This document shows, piece after piece, positions 16,959 through 25,481 of a DNA stretch of 64,000 bases. The DNA lies in contig NZ_CP102247.1 in NCBI RefSeq assembly GCF_024599655.1, positions 1,116,001 through 1,180,000 on the forward strand. The letters run 5' to 3'. The notes beneath the pieces were generated by a model. The model worked only from the letters and a program-made list of their open reading frames with translations, was not told where the DNA came from and made no database searches. Positions within the stretch are counted from its first letter, which is position 1, and each line of letters starts with the position of its first letter. The position numbers and the translations under genes were made by a program. Source of the DNA: Enterobacter asburiae. Lineage in GTDB: Bacteria; Pseudomonadota; Gammaproteobacteria; Enterobacterales; Enterobacteriaceae.

Positions 16959-18500
16959 ATGCCAACGAAAATCGTCATAAAAAAGAACACCTATTTTGAC
17001 TCCGTCTCATTAATGTCCGTTTCCACCAAAGCCAATAAATTGCCGGGCGTCGAGCAGGCGTTTGTGGCCATGGCGACGGAAATGAATAAAGGCGTCTTAA
17101 AAAACCTCGGGCTATTAACGCCGGAATTAGCGGAAGCCAAAAACGGCGACCTGATGATCGTCATTAAAGGCGACGCGGCGAATGATGAAACGCTGGCCGC
17201 TATTGAAGCGCTGTTCACCCGTAAAGAGAGCGCAGGCTCCCATGAAGCGCGCTACGCGACGATTGCCAGCGCCAAAACCCATCGTCCTGACAGCAACCTT
17301 GCAGTGATTTCCGTCAACGGCACCTTCGCCGCCCGCGAAGCGCGCCAGGCGCTGGAAAACGATCTTAACGTGATGCTCTTTTCCGATAACGTATCGCTCG
17401 ACGACGAGCTGGCGCTGAAGCAGCTCGCGCACCGGAAAGGGCTACTGATGATGGGGCCGGACTGCGGCACCGCCATCATCAACGGCGCGGGGCTGTGCTT
17501 TGCCAATGCGGTGCGCCGCGGGCCGATTGGCATCGTCGGCGCATCCGGCACCGGCAGCCAGGAGCTGAGCGTGCGCATTCACGAATTCGGCGGCGGCGTG
17601 TCGCAGCTGATTGGCACCGGCGGGCGCGATCTCAGCGAGAAAATCGGCGGCCTGATGATGCTCGACGCCATCGACATGCTGGAAGCCGACGAGGACACCC
17701 AGGTTATCGCGCTGATCTCCAAGCCGCCCGCGCTAGCGGTGGCAGAAAAGGTGCTAACCCGCGCCAGAGCCTGCCGCAAGCCGGTGGTCGTCTGCTTCCT
17801 CGGCCGCAGCGAACCGCCCGCCGATGAAGACGGCCTGCAGTTTGCGCGCGGCACTAAAGAGGCGGCCCTGAAGGCGGTCCTGCTCACCGGCATCAAAAAA
17901 GAATCCCTCGATCTGCATCCGCTCAACTGGCCTTTGATTGAAGAAGTGCGCGCTCGCCTGACGCCGCAGCAGAAGTACATTCGCGGCCTGTTCTGCGGCG
18001 GCACCCTGTGCGACGAGGCGATGTTCGCGGCGCTTGCGAAATTCGACGACGTCTACAGCAACATCCAGCCGGATCCGGCTAAGCGCCTGAGCGACATCAG
18101 CGTCAGTAAAGCCCACACCTTCCTCGACTTTGGCGACGACGACTTCACCAACGGCAAGCCGCACCCGATGATCGATCCGACCAACCGCATCAGCCGCCTG
18201 CTGCAGGAGGCGCGCGATCCGGAGGTGGGCGTCATCGTGATGGACTTCGTGCTGGGCTTCGGCGCGCATGAGGATCCGGTCGGCGTGATGATCGACGCCA
18301 TCAAAGAGGCACAGGCGATCGCACAGGCCGATAACCGTCCTCTGGAAATTCTCGGCTACGTGCTCGGCACCGACCAGGATCCGCAGTCGCTGGCGCAACA
18401 GTGTCAGCTGCTGACCGACGCAGGCGTCATCTGGGCCAGCAGCAGTACCAATACCGGATTACTGGCACGCGAATTTGTTTGCAAAGGGGAGAAAGCATAA
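16959..18500 (+). CDS. fdrA: FdrA (AllF-like) transcarbamylase subunit
   Basis: Member of the FdrA family, related in fold to the succinyl-CoA synthetase alpha subunit. In E. coli FdrA (AllF) is a subunit of the oxamate carbamoyltransferase that phosphorolyses oxalurate. It is 513 aa, shorter than E. coli FdrA (555). The start MPTKIVIKKNTYFDSV has the ribosome-binding site CAGGAGAAAATA; the earlier in-frame start lacks one. A nucleotide/CoA-loop-like segment IGIVGASGTGSQELS lies near residues 186-200, and a second ligase-like half follows. The stop overlaps the next start (TAATG). Confidence 0.9.
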   Translation: MPTKIVIKKNTYFDSVSLMSVSTKANKLPGVEQAFVAMATEMNKGVLKNLGLLTPELAEAKNGDLMIVIKGDAANDETLAAIEALFTRKESAGSHEARYATIASAKTHRPDSNLAVISVNGTFAAREARQALENDLNVMLFSDNVSLDDELALKQLAHRKGLLMMGPDCGTAIINGAGLCFANAVRRGPIGIVGASGTGSQELSVRIHEFGGGVSQLIGTGGRDLSEKIGGLMMLDAIDMLEADEDTQVIALISKPPALAVAEKVLTRARACRKPVVVCFLGRSEPPADEDGLQFARGTKEAALKAVLLTGIKKESLDLHPLNWPLIEEVRARLTPQQKYIRGLFCGGTLCDEAMFAALAKFDDVYSNIQPDPAKRLSDISVSKAHTFLDFGDDDFTNGKPHPMIDPTNRISRLLQEARDPEVGVIVMDFVLGFGAHEDPVGVMIDAIKEAQAIAQADNRPLEILGYVLGTDQDPQSLAQQCQLLTDAGVIWASSSTNTGLLAREFVCKGEKA

Positions 18501-19915
18501 TGACGACCTTATTCAACCAGCCGCTGAACGTCATTAACGTCGGCATTGCGATGTTCAGCGACGACCTCAAAAAACAGCACGTTCCCGTCACCCAGCTCGA
18601 CTGGACGCCGCCGGGGCAGGGCAATATGCAGGTCGTTGAGGCGCTCGACCAGCTGGCGGAAAAACCGCTAGCGGAGAAAATCGCCGCCGCTAACCAAATC
18701 GCCCTTGAGCGCATTATTCAGTCTCATCCGGTGCTGGTGGGCTATGACCAGGCCATTAACGTTGTGCCGGGCATGACCCGCACCACCATTCTGCACGCCG
18801 GTCCGCCCGTCTCATGGGAAAACATGTGCGGGGCGATGAAGGGTGCGGTCACCGGGGCGCTGGTGTTTGAAGGGCTGGCGAAAGATCTGGACGACGCGGC
18901 AAGGCTGGCGGCCTCTGGCGATATTACCTTCTCGCCGTGCCACGAGCATGACTGCGTGGGCTCGATGGCGGGCGTCACCTCCGCGTCGATGTTTATGCAC
19001 ATCGTTGAAAACAAAACCTACGGCAACCGCGCGTTCACCAACCTCAGCGAGCAGATGGCGAAGATCCTGCGCATGGGCGCTAACGACCAGAGCGTGATCG
19101 ACCGCCTGAACTGGATGCGCGACGTGCTCGGCCCGATGCTGCGCGACGCGATGAAGATTATCGGCGAAATCGACCTGCGCCTGATGCTGGCCCAGGCGCT
19201 GCACATGGGCGACGAGTGCCACAACCGCAACAACGCGGGCACCACGCTGCTGATTCAGGCGCTGACGCCGGGGCTGATTCAGGCGGGCTATCCGGTAGAG
19301 CAGCAGCGCGAGGTGTTCGCGTTTGTCGCCAGCAGCGACTACTTCTCCGGCCCGACGTGGATGGCGATGTGTAAGGCCGCGCTGGACGCCGCCCACGGTA
19401 TTGAGTACAGCACCGTCGTCACCACCATGGCGCGCAACGGCTACGAGTTTGGCCTGCGCGTTTCCGGCCTGCCGGGGCAGTGGTTCACCGGCCCGGCGCA
19501 GCAGGTGATTGGCCCGATGTTCGCAGGCTATAAGCCGGAAGACTCCGGGCTGGATATCGGCGACAGCGCCATCACCGAAACCTACGGCATCGGCGGGTTT
19601 GCGATGGCGACGGCCCCGGCGATTGTTGCGCTGGTAGGCGGGACGGTGGATGAAGCCATCGACTTTTCCCGTCAGATGCGCGAAATCACCCTCGGCGAAA
19701 ACCCGAACGTCACCATTCCGCTGCTCTCGTTTATGGGCATCCCAACCGCCATCGACATCACCAAAGTCGCGGGCAGCGGCATTCTGCCGGTGATTAACAC
19801 CGCCATTGCCCATAAAGACGCGGGCATCGGCATGATTGGGGCGGGCATCGTTCACCCGCCGTTTAGCTGTTTTGAAAAGGCGCTGTTGACCTTCCGCGAT
19901 CGCTACTTTTTATAA
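18500..19915 (+). CDS. ylbE: DUF1116 protein, YlbE/AllG-like transcarbamylase subunit
   Basis: A 471-aa DUF1116 protein that starts MTTLFNQPLNVINVGI, overlapping the fdrA stop by one base. DUF1116 proteins are the obligate partner of FdrA. E. coli YlbE (AllG) is a subunit of oxamate transcarbamylase. Conserved blocks visible are FSPCHEHDCVGSMAGVTSAS (a likely catalytic or metal region with two His and a Cys), MGDECHNRNNAGT and IGMIGAGIVHPP. The gene for the third E. coli subunit, AllH/YlbF (DUF2877), is not present downstream. Confidence 0.9.
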   Translation: MTTLFNQPLNVINVGIAMFSDDLKKQHVPVTQLDWTPPGQGNMQVVEALDQLAEKPLAEKIAAANQIALERIIQSHPVLVGYDQAINVVPGMTRTTILHAGPPVSWENMCGAMKGAVTGALVFEGLAKDLDDAARLAASGDITFSPCHEHDCVGSMAGVTSASMFMHIVENKTYGNRAFTNLSEQMAKILRMGANDQSVIDRLNWMRDVLGPMLRDAMKIIGEIDLRLMLAQALHMGDECHNRNNAGTTLLIQALTPGLIQAGYPVEQQREVFAFVASSDYFSGPTWMAMCKAALDAAHGIEYSTVVTTMARNGYEFGLRVSGLPGQWFTGPAQQVIGPMFAGYKPEDSGLDIGDSAITETYGIGGFAMATAPAIVALVGGTVDEAIDFSRQMREITLGENPNVTIPLLSFMGIPTAIDITKVAGSGILPVINTAIAHKDAGIGMIGAGIVHPPFSCFEKALLTFRDRYFL

Positions 19916-19926
19916 GGCAAGCATCC

Positions 19927-21471
19927 ATGAAAAACATGAAACTGGAGTGGAAAAGAGGTGACTGGGCGGCCTATTTCGGGTTGATGACCAACAACCTGAC
20001 CAATTTGCTGACCATGATGGGGCTGCTCATTTTTGTCGTCGGCATCCCGAAGGAGATTGTTTATGGACGCATCGCGCCGGCCTTCGGGCTGGCGGTGCTG
20101 GTGGCGAGTATTTGCTACGCCTGGTTCGGTATGCAGATGGCGCGCGCCACCGGGCGAACGGATGTGACCGCGCTGCCGTCCGGCCCGAGCGCGCCGTCAA
20201 TTTTTACCGTGACCTTCCTGGTGCTGATGCCGGTTTATCAGCAAACGGGCGATGCGGAGTTCGCGATCCAGATTGGCCTGGTGTGGTGCTTCGTGGAGGC
20301 GATGATCCTCGCGGGCGGTTCGTTTTTAGGGGAAACCATCCGCAAGATGATCCCGCGTACCGTGCTGCTGTCGTGCCTCTCCGGTTTGGGTCTGCTGCTG
20401 CTGGCGATGAACCCGATGCTGCAGGCGTTTGAAGCGCCGACCGTGTCGTTTATCGTGCTGCTGCTGATCTTCATTAACTGGTTTGGCAAAAAGCCGATTT
20501 TCGCCAAAATCCCGACCGGCCTGCTGCTGCTGATAGCCGGTACCGCACTGGCGTGGATCTCCGGCCTGCAAAGCCCGGAAGCGATTAAAGCGTCCATGTC
20601 ATCCTTCGGCTTTAATCCGCCGCAGGTGCACGTGGAAGGCTTCCTGCAGGGCCTGCCGCACGCGCTGCCGTATCTTGCCTCTGCCGTGCCGCTGGGGCTG
20701 GCGAACTACATCTTTGACCTGGAGAACATCGAAAGCGCCCACGCGGCGGGGGATGAATACCCGACGCGCAAGGTGATGCTGGCAAACGGTCTGGCCTCCA
20801 TGCTCGGCTGCCTGATGGGCAACCCGTTCCCGGTCACGGTCTACGTCGGCCATCCCGGCTGGAAAGCGATGGGGGCGAGCATCGGCTACACGCTGGCCTC
20901 GGGCGTGACCATGTTCATCGTGCCACTGTTCGGGCTGGGGGCGTTTATGCTCGCCATCATACCGATGACCGCCATCGTGCCGATTCTGGTGTTTATCGGT
21001 GTCGTGACGGCCAATCAGGTGGTCAGGGAGACGCCGAAAGTGGAGGTGCCGGTGATCTTCATCTGCCTGTTCCCGTGGATCGCCAACTGGGCGCTGACCA
21101 TGATGAACAGCGTGATGGGGGCGGCAGGCACCAGCGCGGCCAAAATCGGCACCGAGGTGCTGCACAGCAAGGGGATTTACTACGAGGGATTAGTCCATCT
21201 GGGGAACGGCGCACCGCTCGCCAGCATGTTGTGGGGCTGTATCGCCATCTTCGCCATCATCAACAAACCGCTGCGCGGGGCCGTTGCGGCTGCGGGTGGG
21301 GCGCTGCTGGCGCTGTTTGGGGTGATCCACGCCCCGGTGGTGGGATTTGCCGAAGGCAGTTCGCTGATGTTCGTCACCGCGTATCTGATGATGGGCGGCA
21401 TGTTTGTGGTGAAGCATTTCCTCGATAGCCGGGAAGCAGCGAGCGCTGCGGCACCGGTTTCTGAAGCTTAA
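19927..21471 (+). CDS. NCS2/AzgA-like purine-pyrimidine permease family transporter
   Basis: Inner-membrane transporter of 514 aa with about 12-14 hydrophobic segments. The TDVTALPSGPSAPSIF loop and the FDLENIESAHAAGDEYPTRK loop are reminiscent of xanthine/uracil-type (NCS2) permeases. The E-x-x-E/D-x-A pattern in that second loop is where NCS2 proteins bind the base. It starts 11 bp after ylbE and so belongs to the operon. The expected cargo is the ureide, base or amide that the pathway consumes. The exact substrate cannot be read from the sequence. Confidence 0.8.
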   Translation: MKNMKLEWKRGDWAAYFGLMTNNLTNLLTMMGLLIFVVGIPKEIVYGRIAPAFGLAVLVASICYAWFGMQMARATGRTDVTALPSGPSAPSIFTVTFLVLMPVYQQTGDAEFAIQIGLVWCFVEAMILAGGSFLGETIRKMIPRTVLLSCLSGLGLLLLAMNPMLQAFEAPTVSFIVLLLIFINWFGKKPIFAKIPTGLLLLIAGTALAWISGLQSPEAIKASMSSFGFNPPQVHVEGFLQGLPHALPYLASAVPLGLANYIFDLENIESAHAAGDEYPTRKVMLANGLASMLGCLMGNPFPVTVYVGHPGWKAMGASIGYTLASGVTMFIVPLFGLGAFMLAIIPMTAIVPILVFIGVVTANQVVRETPKVEVPVIFICLFPWIANWALTMMNSVMGAAGTSAAKIGTEVLHSKGIYYEGLVHLGNGAPLASMLWGCIAIFAIINKPLRGAVAAAGGALLALFGVIHAPVVGFAEGSSLMFVTAYLMMGGMFVVKHFLDSREAASAAAPVSEA

Positions 21472-21478
21472 AACATTT

Positions 21479-21560
21479 CCCCTCACCCTAACCCTCTCCC
21501 CAAAGGGGAGAGGGGACGTTAACTCCCTCGCCCCTTTGGGGAGAGGGCCGGGGTGAGGGG
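21479..21560. repeat. REP-like inverted repeat (CCCTCACCC family)
   Basis: Same architecture as the copy at 3937: CCCCTCACCCTAACCCTCTC facing its approximate complement, with inner CCCCTTTGGGG/CCCCAAAGGGG stems. It sits inside the operon between the permease and carbamate kinase genes, so it may tune downstream mRNA stability. Confidence 0.8.
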
Positions 21561-21591
21561 AAACATACCGCACCGATGTGAAGGAAAGCAT

Positions 21592-22548
21592 ATGAAAGAG
21601 CTTATGGTCGTCGCCATCGGCGGCAACAGCATTATCAAAGACAATGCCAGCCAGTCGGTTGAACATCAGGCGCAGGCGGTGAAAGCGGTGGCAGAGTCGG
21701 TGCTGGAAATGCTGGCCTCCGACTATGACATCGTGCTCACCCACGGCAACGGCCCCCAGGTGGGGCTGGATCTGCGCCGCGCCGAAATCGCCCACGAGCG
21801 GGAAGGGCTGCCGCTGACCCCTCTGGCCAACTGCGTGGCGGACACCCAGGGCGGCATCGGCTACCTGATCCAGCAGGCGCTCAACAATTGTCTGGCCGCG
21901 CGCGGGGAGCAAAAAGCGGTCACGGTCGTCACGCAGGTGGAGGTGGATAAAAACGATCCCGGCTTTACCCACCCGACGAAACCTATTGGTGCGTTCTTCA
22001 CCGAGGGGCAGCGCGACGAGCTGCAGCGCGCGCACCCGGACTGGCGTTTTGTTGAGGACTCCGGCCGTGGCTATCGTCGCGTGGTGGCTTCACCCCAGCC
22101 GCTGCGGATTGTTGAAGCGGATGCCATTAAGACGCTGACCCAAAAAGGGTATGTCGTGATCGGCGCGGGCGGCGGCGGGATCCCGGTCGTGCGCAGCGAA
22201 CAGGGGGATTACCAGAGCGTCGACGCGGTGATTGATAAAGATCTCTCCACGGCGCTGCTGGCGCGGGAGATCGGTGCCGACGTACTGGTGATTACCACCG
22301 GCGTGGAAAAGGTGTGCGTCAACTTCGGCAAGCCAAACCAGCAGGCGTTGGACACGGTAAACGTGGTGCAGATGACGCGTTATCTGGAAGAAGGCCACTT
22401 CCCGGCGGGCAGCATGCTGCCCAAAATTGTCGCCTCGCTGGAATTCTTACACCACGGCGGCAGGAGGGTGATCGTCACCTCGCCGGACTGCCTGCCCGCC
22501 GCGCTGCGCGGAGAAACCGGCACCCATATCGTTAATGAAGGAAGATAA
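21592..22548 (+). CDS. Carbamate kinase
   Basis: Converts carbamoyl phosphate and ADP to ATP, CO2 and ammonia. It is 318 aa, in the family range. Motifs visible are VVAIGGNSII near the N-terminus, THGNGPQVGLDLR at about residues 46-58, GAGGGGIPVVR, and the nucleotide-binding VIDKDLSTALLARE. The start MKELMVVAIGG has AAGGAAAGCAT upstream. The gene corresponds functionally to ybcF (allK) beside fdrA in E. coli, and it gives the operon its energy-yielding step. It ends one base before the amidohydrolase start. Confidence 0.93.
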   Translation: MKELMVVAIGGNSIIKDNASQSVEHQAQAVKAVAESVLEMLASDYDIVLTHGNGPQVGLDLRRAEIAHEREGLPLTPLANCVADTQGGIGYLIQQALNNCLAARGEQKAVTVVTQVEVDKNDPGFTHPTKPIGAFFTEGQRDELQRAHPDWRFVEDSGRGYRRVVASPQPLRIVEADAIKTLTQKGYVVIGAGGGGIPVVRSEQGDYQSVDAVIDKDLSTALLAREIGADVLVITTGVEKVCVNFGKPNQQALDTVNVVQMTRYLEEGHFPAGSMLPKIVASLEFLHHGGRRVIVTSPDCLPAALRGETGTHIVNEGR

Positions 22549-22549
22549 G

Positions 22550-23929
22550 ATGAGTGAAAATAAAAGCCGCCGCGAGTTTATTAGCCAGAGCGGCAAAATG
22601 GTTACCGCCTGCGCGCTGTTTGGCGCGACCGGATCCGTCGCGTATGCTGCGGATACTGCAAAGCCAACCTGCGAGACGGGTAAACCGATGAGCATCACCG
22701 CAAAACACTATTACCTCGACAACGTGCTGCTGGAGGCCGGGTTCAACTTCGACGGCGGCGTGGCGACGAGCACCCGTACCGAACTGAAGACGCTGGAGAT
22801 TAAAGACGGGAAGATTGTCGCCCTGCGCGACAACAAGAGCCACGCCGACGCCACGCTGCCGCACTATGATGCGGGCGGTAAGCTGATGCTCCCGGCGATG
22901 CGCGACATGCACATTCACCTGGATAAAACCTTCTATGGCGGCCCGTGGCGCTCCCTGAACCGTCCGGCGGGCACCACGATTCAGGACATGATCCGCCTGG
23001 AACAAAAAATGCTGCCGGAGCTACAGCCCTATACCCAGGAACGTGCGGAGGCGCTTATCGACCTGATCCAGTCGAAAGGCTCCACCATCGCCCGCAGCCA
23101 CTGCAACATTGAGCCGGTTTCCGGCCTGAAAAACCTGGAAAATTTGCAGGCGGTGCTGGCGCGCCGCAAAGCGGGTTTTAACTGCGAAATCGTCGCCTTC
23201 CCGCAGCACGGCCTGCTGCTGTCGAATTCCGAAAAGCTGATGCGCGAGGCGATGCAGGCGGGGGCGCACTACGTGGGCGGGCTGGACCCGACCAACGTCG
23301 ACGGCGCGATGGAGAAATCCCTCGATCTGATGTTCCAGATTGCGCTGGACTACAACAAAGGGGTGGACATTCACCTGCACGAAACCAGCCCGGCGGGCGT
23401 GGCGGCGGTGAACTATATGGTCGAAACCGTGGAGAAAACGCCGGAGCTGAAGGGCAGGTTAACCATCAGCCACGCCTTCGCGCTGGCGACGCTCAACGAG
23501 CAGCAGGTGGATGAGATCGCCACCCGCATGGCGGCGCAGCAGGTGACCATCGCCTCCACCGTGCCGATTGGCACCCTGCATATGCCGCTGAAGCAGCTGC
23601 GCGAGAAGGGCGTGTTCGTGATGACGGGGACCGACAGCGTGATCGACCACTGGTCGCCGTACGGTCTGGGGGACATGCTGGAGAAAGCGAATCTCTATGC
23701 GCAGCTCTATATTCGCCCCAACGAGCAGACGCTCTCCCGCGCGCTCGGTATCGCCACCGGCGACGTGCTGCCGCTGAACGACAAAGGCGAACGCGTATGG
23801 CCAAAAGCGCAGGACGACGCCAGCTTTGTGCTGGTGGATGCCTCCTGCTCCGCCGAGGCTGTGGCGCGCATTTCGCCGCGTACCGCGACGTTCCATAAGG
23901 GCAACCTTGTCTGGGGCTCGGTGGGCTAA
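22550..23929 (+). CDS. Tat-exported cytosine-deaminase-like amidohydrolase
   Basis: Metal-dependent hydrolase of the amidohydrolase superfamily, cytosine deaminase/AtzC-like branch, 459 aa. A twin-arginine signal is clear: SRREFI at residues 6-11, a hydrophobic stretch to about 30, and cleavage AYA-AD at 33/34. Metal ligands: H121 and H123 in MHIHLDKTF, then HLHETSP, ISHAFAL and the catalytic aspartate in GTDSVIDHW. The start MSENKSRR follows GGAAGATAAG. Export of such a deaminase is unusual, since CodA-type enzymes are cytoplasmic. It is the last gene of the fdrA operon. A cyclic amide or aminopyrimidine-like substrate is inferred. Confidence 0.85.
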   Translation: MSENKSRREFISQSGKMVTACALFGATGSVAYAADTAKPTCETGKPMSITAKHYYLDNVLLEAGFNFDGGVATSTRTELKTLEIKDGKIVALRDNKSHADATLPHYDAGGKLMLPAMRDMHIHLDKTFYGGPWRSLNRPAGTTIQDMIRLEQKMLPELQPYTQERAEALIDLIQSKGSTIARSHCNIEPVSGLKNLENLQAVLARRKAGFNCEIVAFPQHGLLLSNSEKLMREAMQAGAHYVGGLDPTNVDGAMEKSLDLMFQIALDYNKGVDIHLHETSPAGVAAVNYMVETVEKTPELKGRLTISHAFALATLNEQQVDEIATRMAAQQVTIASTVPIGTLHMPLKQLREKGVFVMTGTDSVIDHWSPYGLGDMLEKANLYAQLYIRPNEQTLSRALGIATGDVLPLNDKGERVWPKAQDDASFVLVDASCSAEAVARISPRTATFHKGNLVWGSVG

Positions 23930-23935
23930 TGTGGT

Positions 23936-24010
23936 GCCGGGTGGCGCTGCGCTTACCCGGCCTACGGTTCACGGTTTTGTAGGTCGGGTAAGGCGAAGCC
24001 GCCACCCGAC
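23936..24010. repeat. REP/BIME element
   Basis: Two convergent REP units: GCCGGGTGGCGCTGCGCTTA then CCCGGCCTAC, and GTAGGTCGGGTAAGGCGAAG then CCGCCACCCGAC. Each is a GC-rich imperfect palindrome. It is located directly after the amidohydrolase stop, a typical 3'-end stabilising or terminating position. Confidence 0.85.
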
Positions 24011-24053
24011 AATGCAGTATACTGCTATGCACATTCTTAAAGAGGGATCTGCC

Positions 24054-24788
24054 ATGGCACAAAACATCTACGACAACCCGGCGTTTTTTGAAGGCTACGC
24101 CCAGCTTCCGCGCTCGGTTCAGGGTCTGGACGGCGCGCCGGAGTGGCCCGCGCTTAAGGCCATGCTGCCGGATTTAACCGGCAAATCGGTTGTCGATCTC
24201 GGCTGCGGCTACGGCTGGTTCTGCCGCGCAGCCCGTGAGCTGGGCGCGTCTGAAGTGACCGGCGTTGATATCTCAGAAAAGATGCTCGCCCGCGCGGCGG
24301 AGCTTACCGCTGACCCACAGGTTCACTATCAGCGTAGCGATCTGGAATCTCTCAAGCTCAGCGAGAACAGCCTCGATCTGGTCTACAGCTCGCTGGCGCT
24401 GCACTACCTGCCGGAGCTGGACTCCCTGTTTGCTAAGGTTCAGCGCGCGCTCAAGCCCGGCGGCAGCCTGGTCTTTTCGATGGAGCACCCGATATACACC
24501 TGCGCCTCCCGTCAGGGCTGGCTGACCGACGATAGCGGCGAGCGGTTCTGGGGCGTGAACCATTATCAGGAAGAAGGCAAGCGCGTCAGCAACTGGCTGG
24601 CGGACGGTGTTATCAAGTATCACCGCACGCTGGGCACCACGCTTAACGCGCTGATCGGGGCCGGGTTAACGATAAGCGAGGTCAACGAGTGGGGGCCAAC
24701 GCAGGCGCAGATTGACGCCTGGCCCGCGCTGGCCGAAGAGGCAGAGCGCCCGATGCTGGTGCTGATCGCCGCCCGTAAGGCTCAGTAG
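24054..24788 (+). CDS. Class I SAM-dependent methyltransferase
   Basis: A 244-aa methyltransferase with Rossmann motifs: motif I VVDLGCGYGWFCRAA (about residues 47-61), VTGVDISEKML (motif post-I), and LDLVYSSLALHYLPEL (motif II/III region). It belongs to the UbiE/BioC-like methyltransferase_11 group. The substrate is unknown. The start MAQNIYDNPAFF has AGAGGGATCTGCC upstream; earlier in-frame codons would run through the REP element. The 3' end overlaps the convergent SDR gene by 7 bp. Confidence 0.85.
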   Translation: MAQNIYDNPAFFEGYAQLPRSVQGLDGAPEWPALKAMLPDLTGKSVVDLGCGYGWFCRAARELGASEVTGVDISEKMLARAAELTADPQVHYQRSDLESLKLSENSLDLVYSSLALHYLPELDSLFAKVQRALKPGGSLVFSMEHPIYTCASRQGWLTDDSGERFWGVNHYQEEGKRVSNWLADGVIKYHRTLGTTLNALIGAGLTISEVNEWGPTQAQIDAWPALAEEAERPMLVLIAARKAQ

Positions 24789-25384
24789 CCCACCTTATAC
24801 ACCCGCCCGCTCTGCACGCCTTCCACGCTGCGGCGGTAGGCCTGCGCCACGGTCGCGGCGGGAACGCTTTCAAAGCCCGGGAAGAATCCGTCGTACGCTT
24901 CGGCGGATTCGGTGAGTACCGTCGGGCTAATCAGATTGATGCGGATCCCGCGCGGCAGCTCGCAGGCGGCAGCGCGGACAAACCCTTCCAGCGCCGCATT
25001 TACCGTGGTGGCATTCACCCCCTGCGCAATCGGCTCGTGCGCCACAATTCCGCTTATCAGCGTAATCGAGCCGCCTTCGTTCAGATAGTGCTGGCCGGTC
25101 AGCGCCAGGCGCACCTGTCCGAGCAGCTTATCCTGGAGGCCCTGGTTGAAGTCGCTGTCCTTCATGGTCGCGAGCGGGCCAAAGTAAAGGCTGCCGCTGG
25201 CGGACACAATCGCATCCACCGGACCGATTTTCTCAAACAGCGCCTGGACGCTCGCCTGGGAGGTGATATCCACCTGCTCGTCGCCCTGCGTGCGGCCCAC
25301 GCGGATGACCTCGTGGCGACGACTCAGCTCTTCCGTTACCGCACGACCGACCGTACCGCTGGCACCAATAATGACGATTTTCAT
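24782..25384 (-). CDS. Short-chain dehydrogenase/reductase
   Basis: A compact 200-aa NAD(P)-binding protein. The N-terminal cofactor loop is VIIGASGTVGRAVTEEL, and a VSASGSLYFGPL strand is consistent with the NNAG region. The usual catalytic S-Y-K triad is not intact in the expected spacing, as is common in the short YbjT/"SDR_a"-like group. It starts at MKIVIIGASG. It is divergent from a LysR regulator 97 bp away that probably controls it. Confidence 0.82.
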   Translation of the reverse strand: MKIVIIGASGTVGRAVTEELSRRHEVIRVGRTQGDEQVDITSQASVQALFEKIGPVDAIVSASGSLYFGPLATMKDSDFNQGLQDKLLGQVRLALTGQHYLNEGGSITLISGIVAHEPIAQGVNATTVNAALEGFVRAAACELPRGIRINLISPTVLTESAEAYDGFFPGFESVPAATVAQAYRRSVEGVQSGRVYKVGY

Positions 25385-25481
25385 AGCAGACTCCTTATGT
25401 TGTGAGCCTTCATTCTTTAATAAATAAAAAGTCAGATAAACTGGGCTAACGTTAGAAGATTGATAACCAGAGGTTCGGAAT

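Noticed and set aside
20599..21165. A 188-codon minus-strand frame inside the permease gene
   Set aside because: His/Arg-rich antisense translation, a typical shadow of a GC-rich membrane-protein gene.
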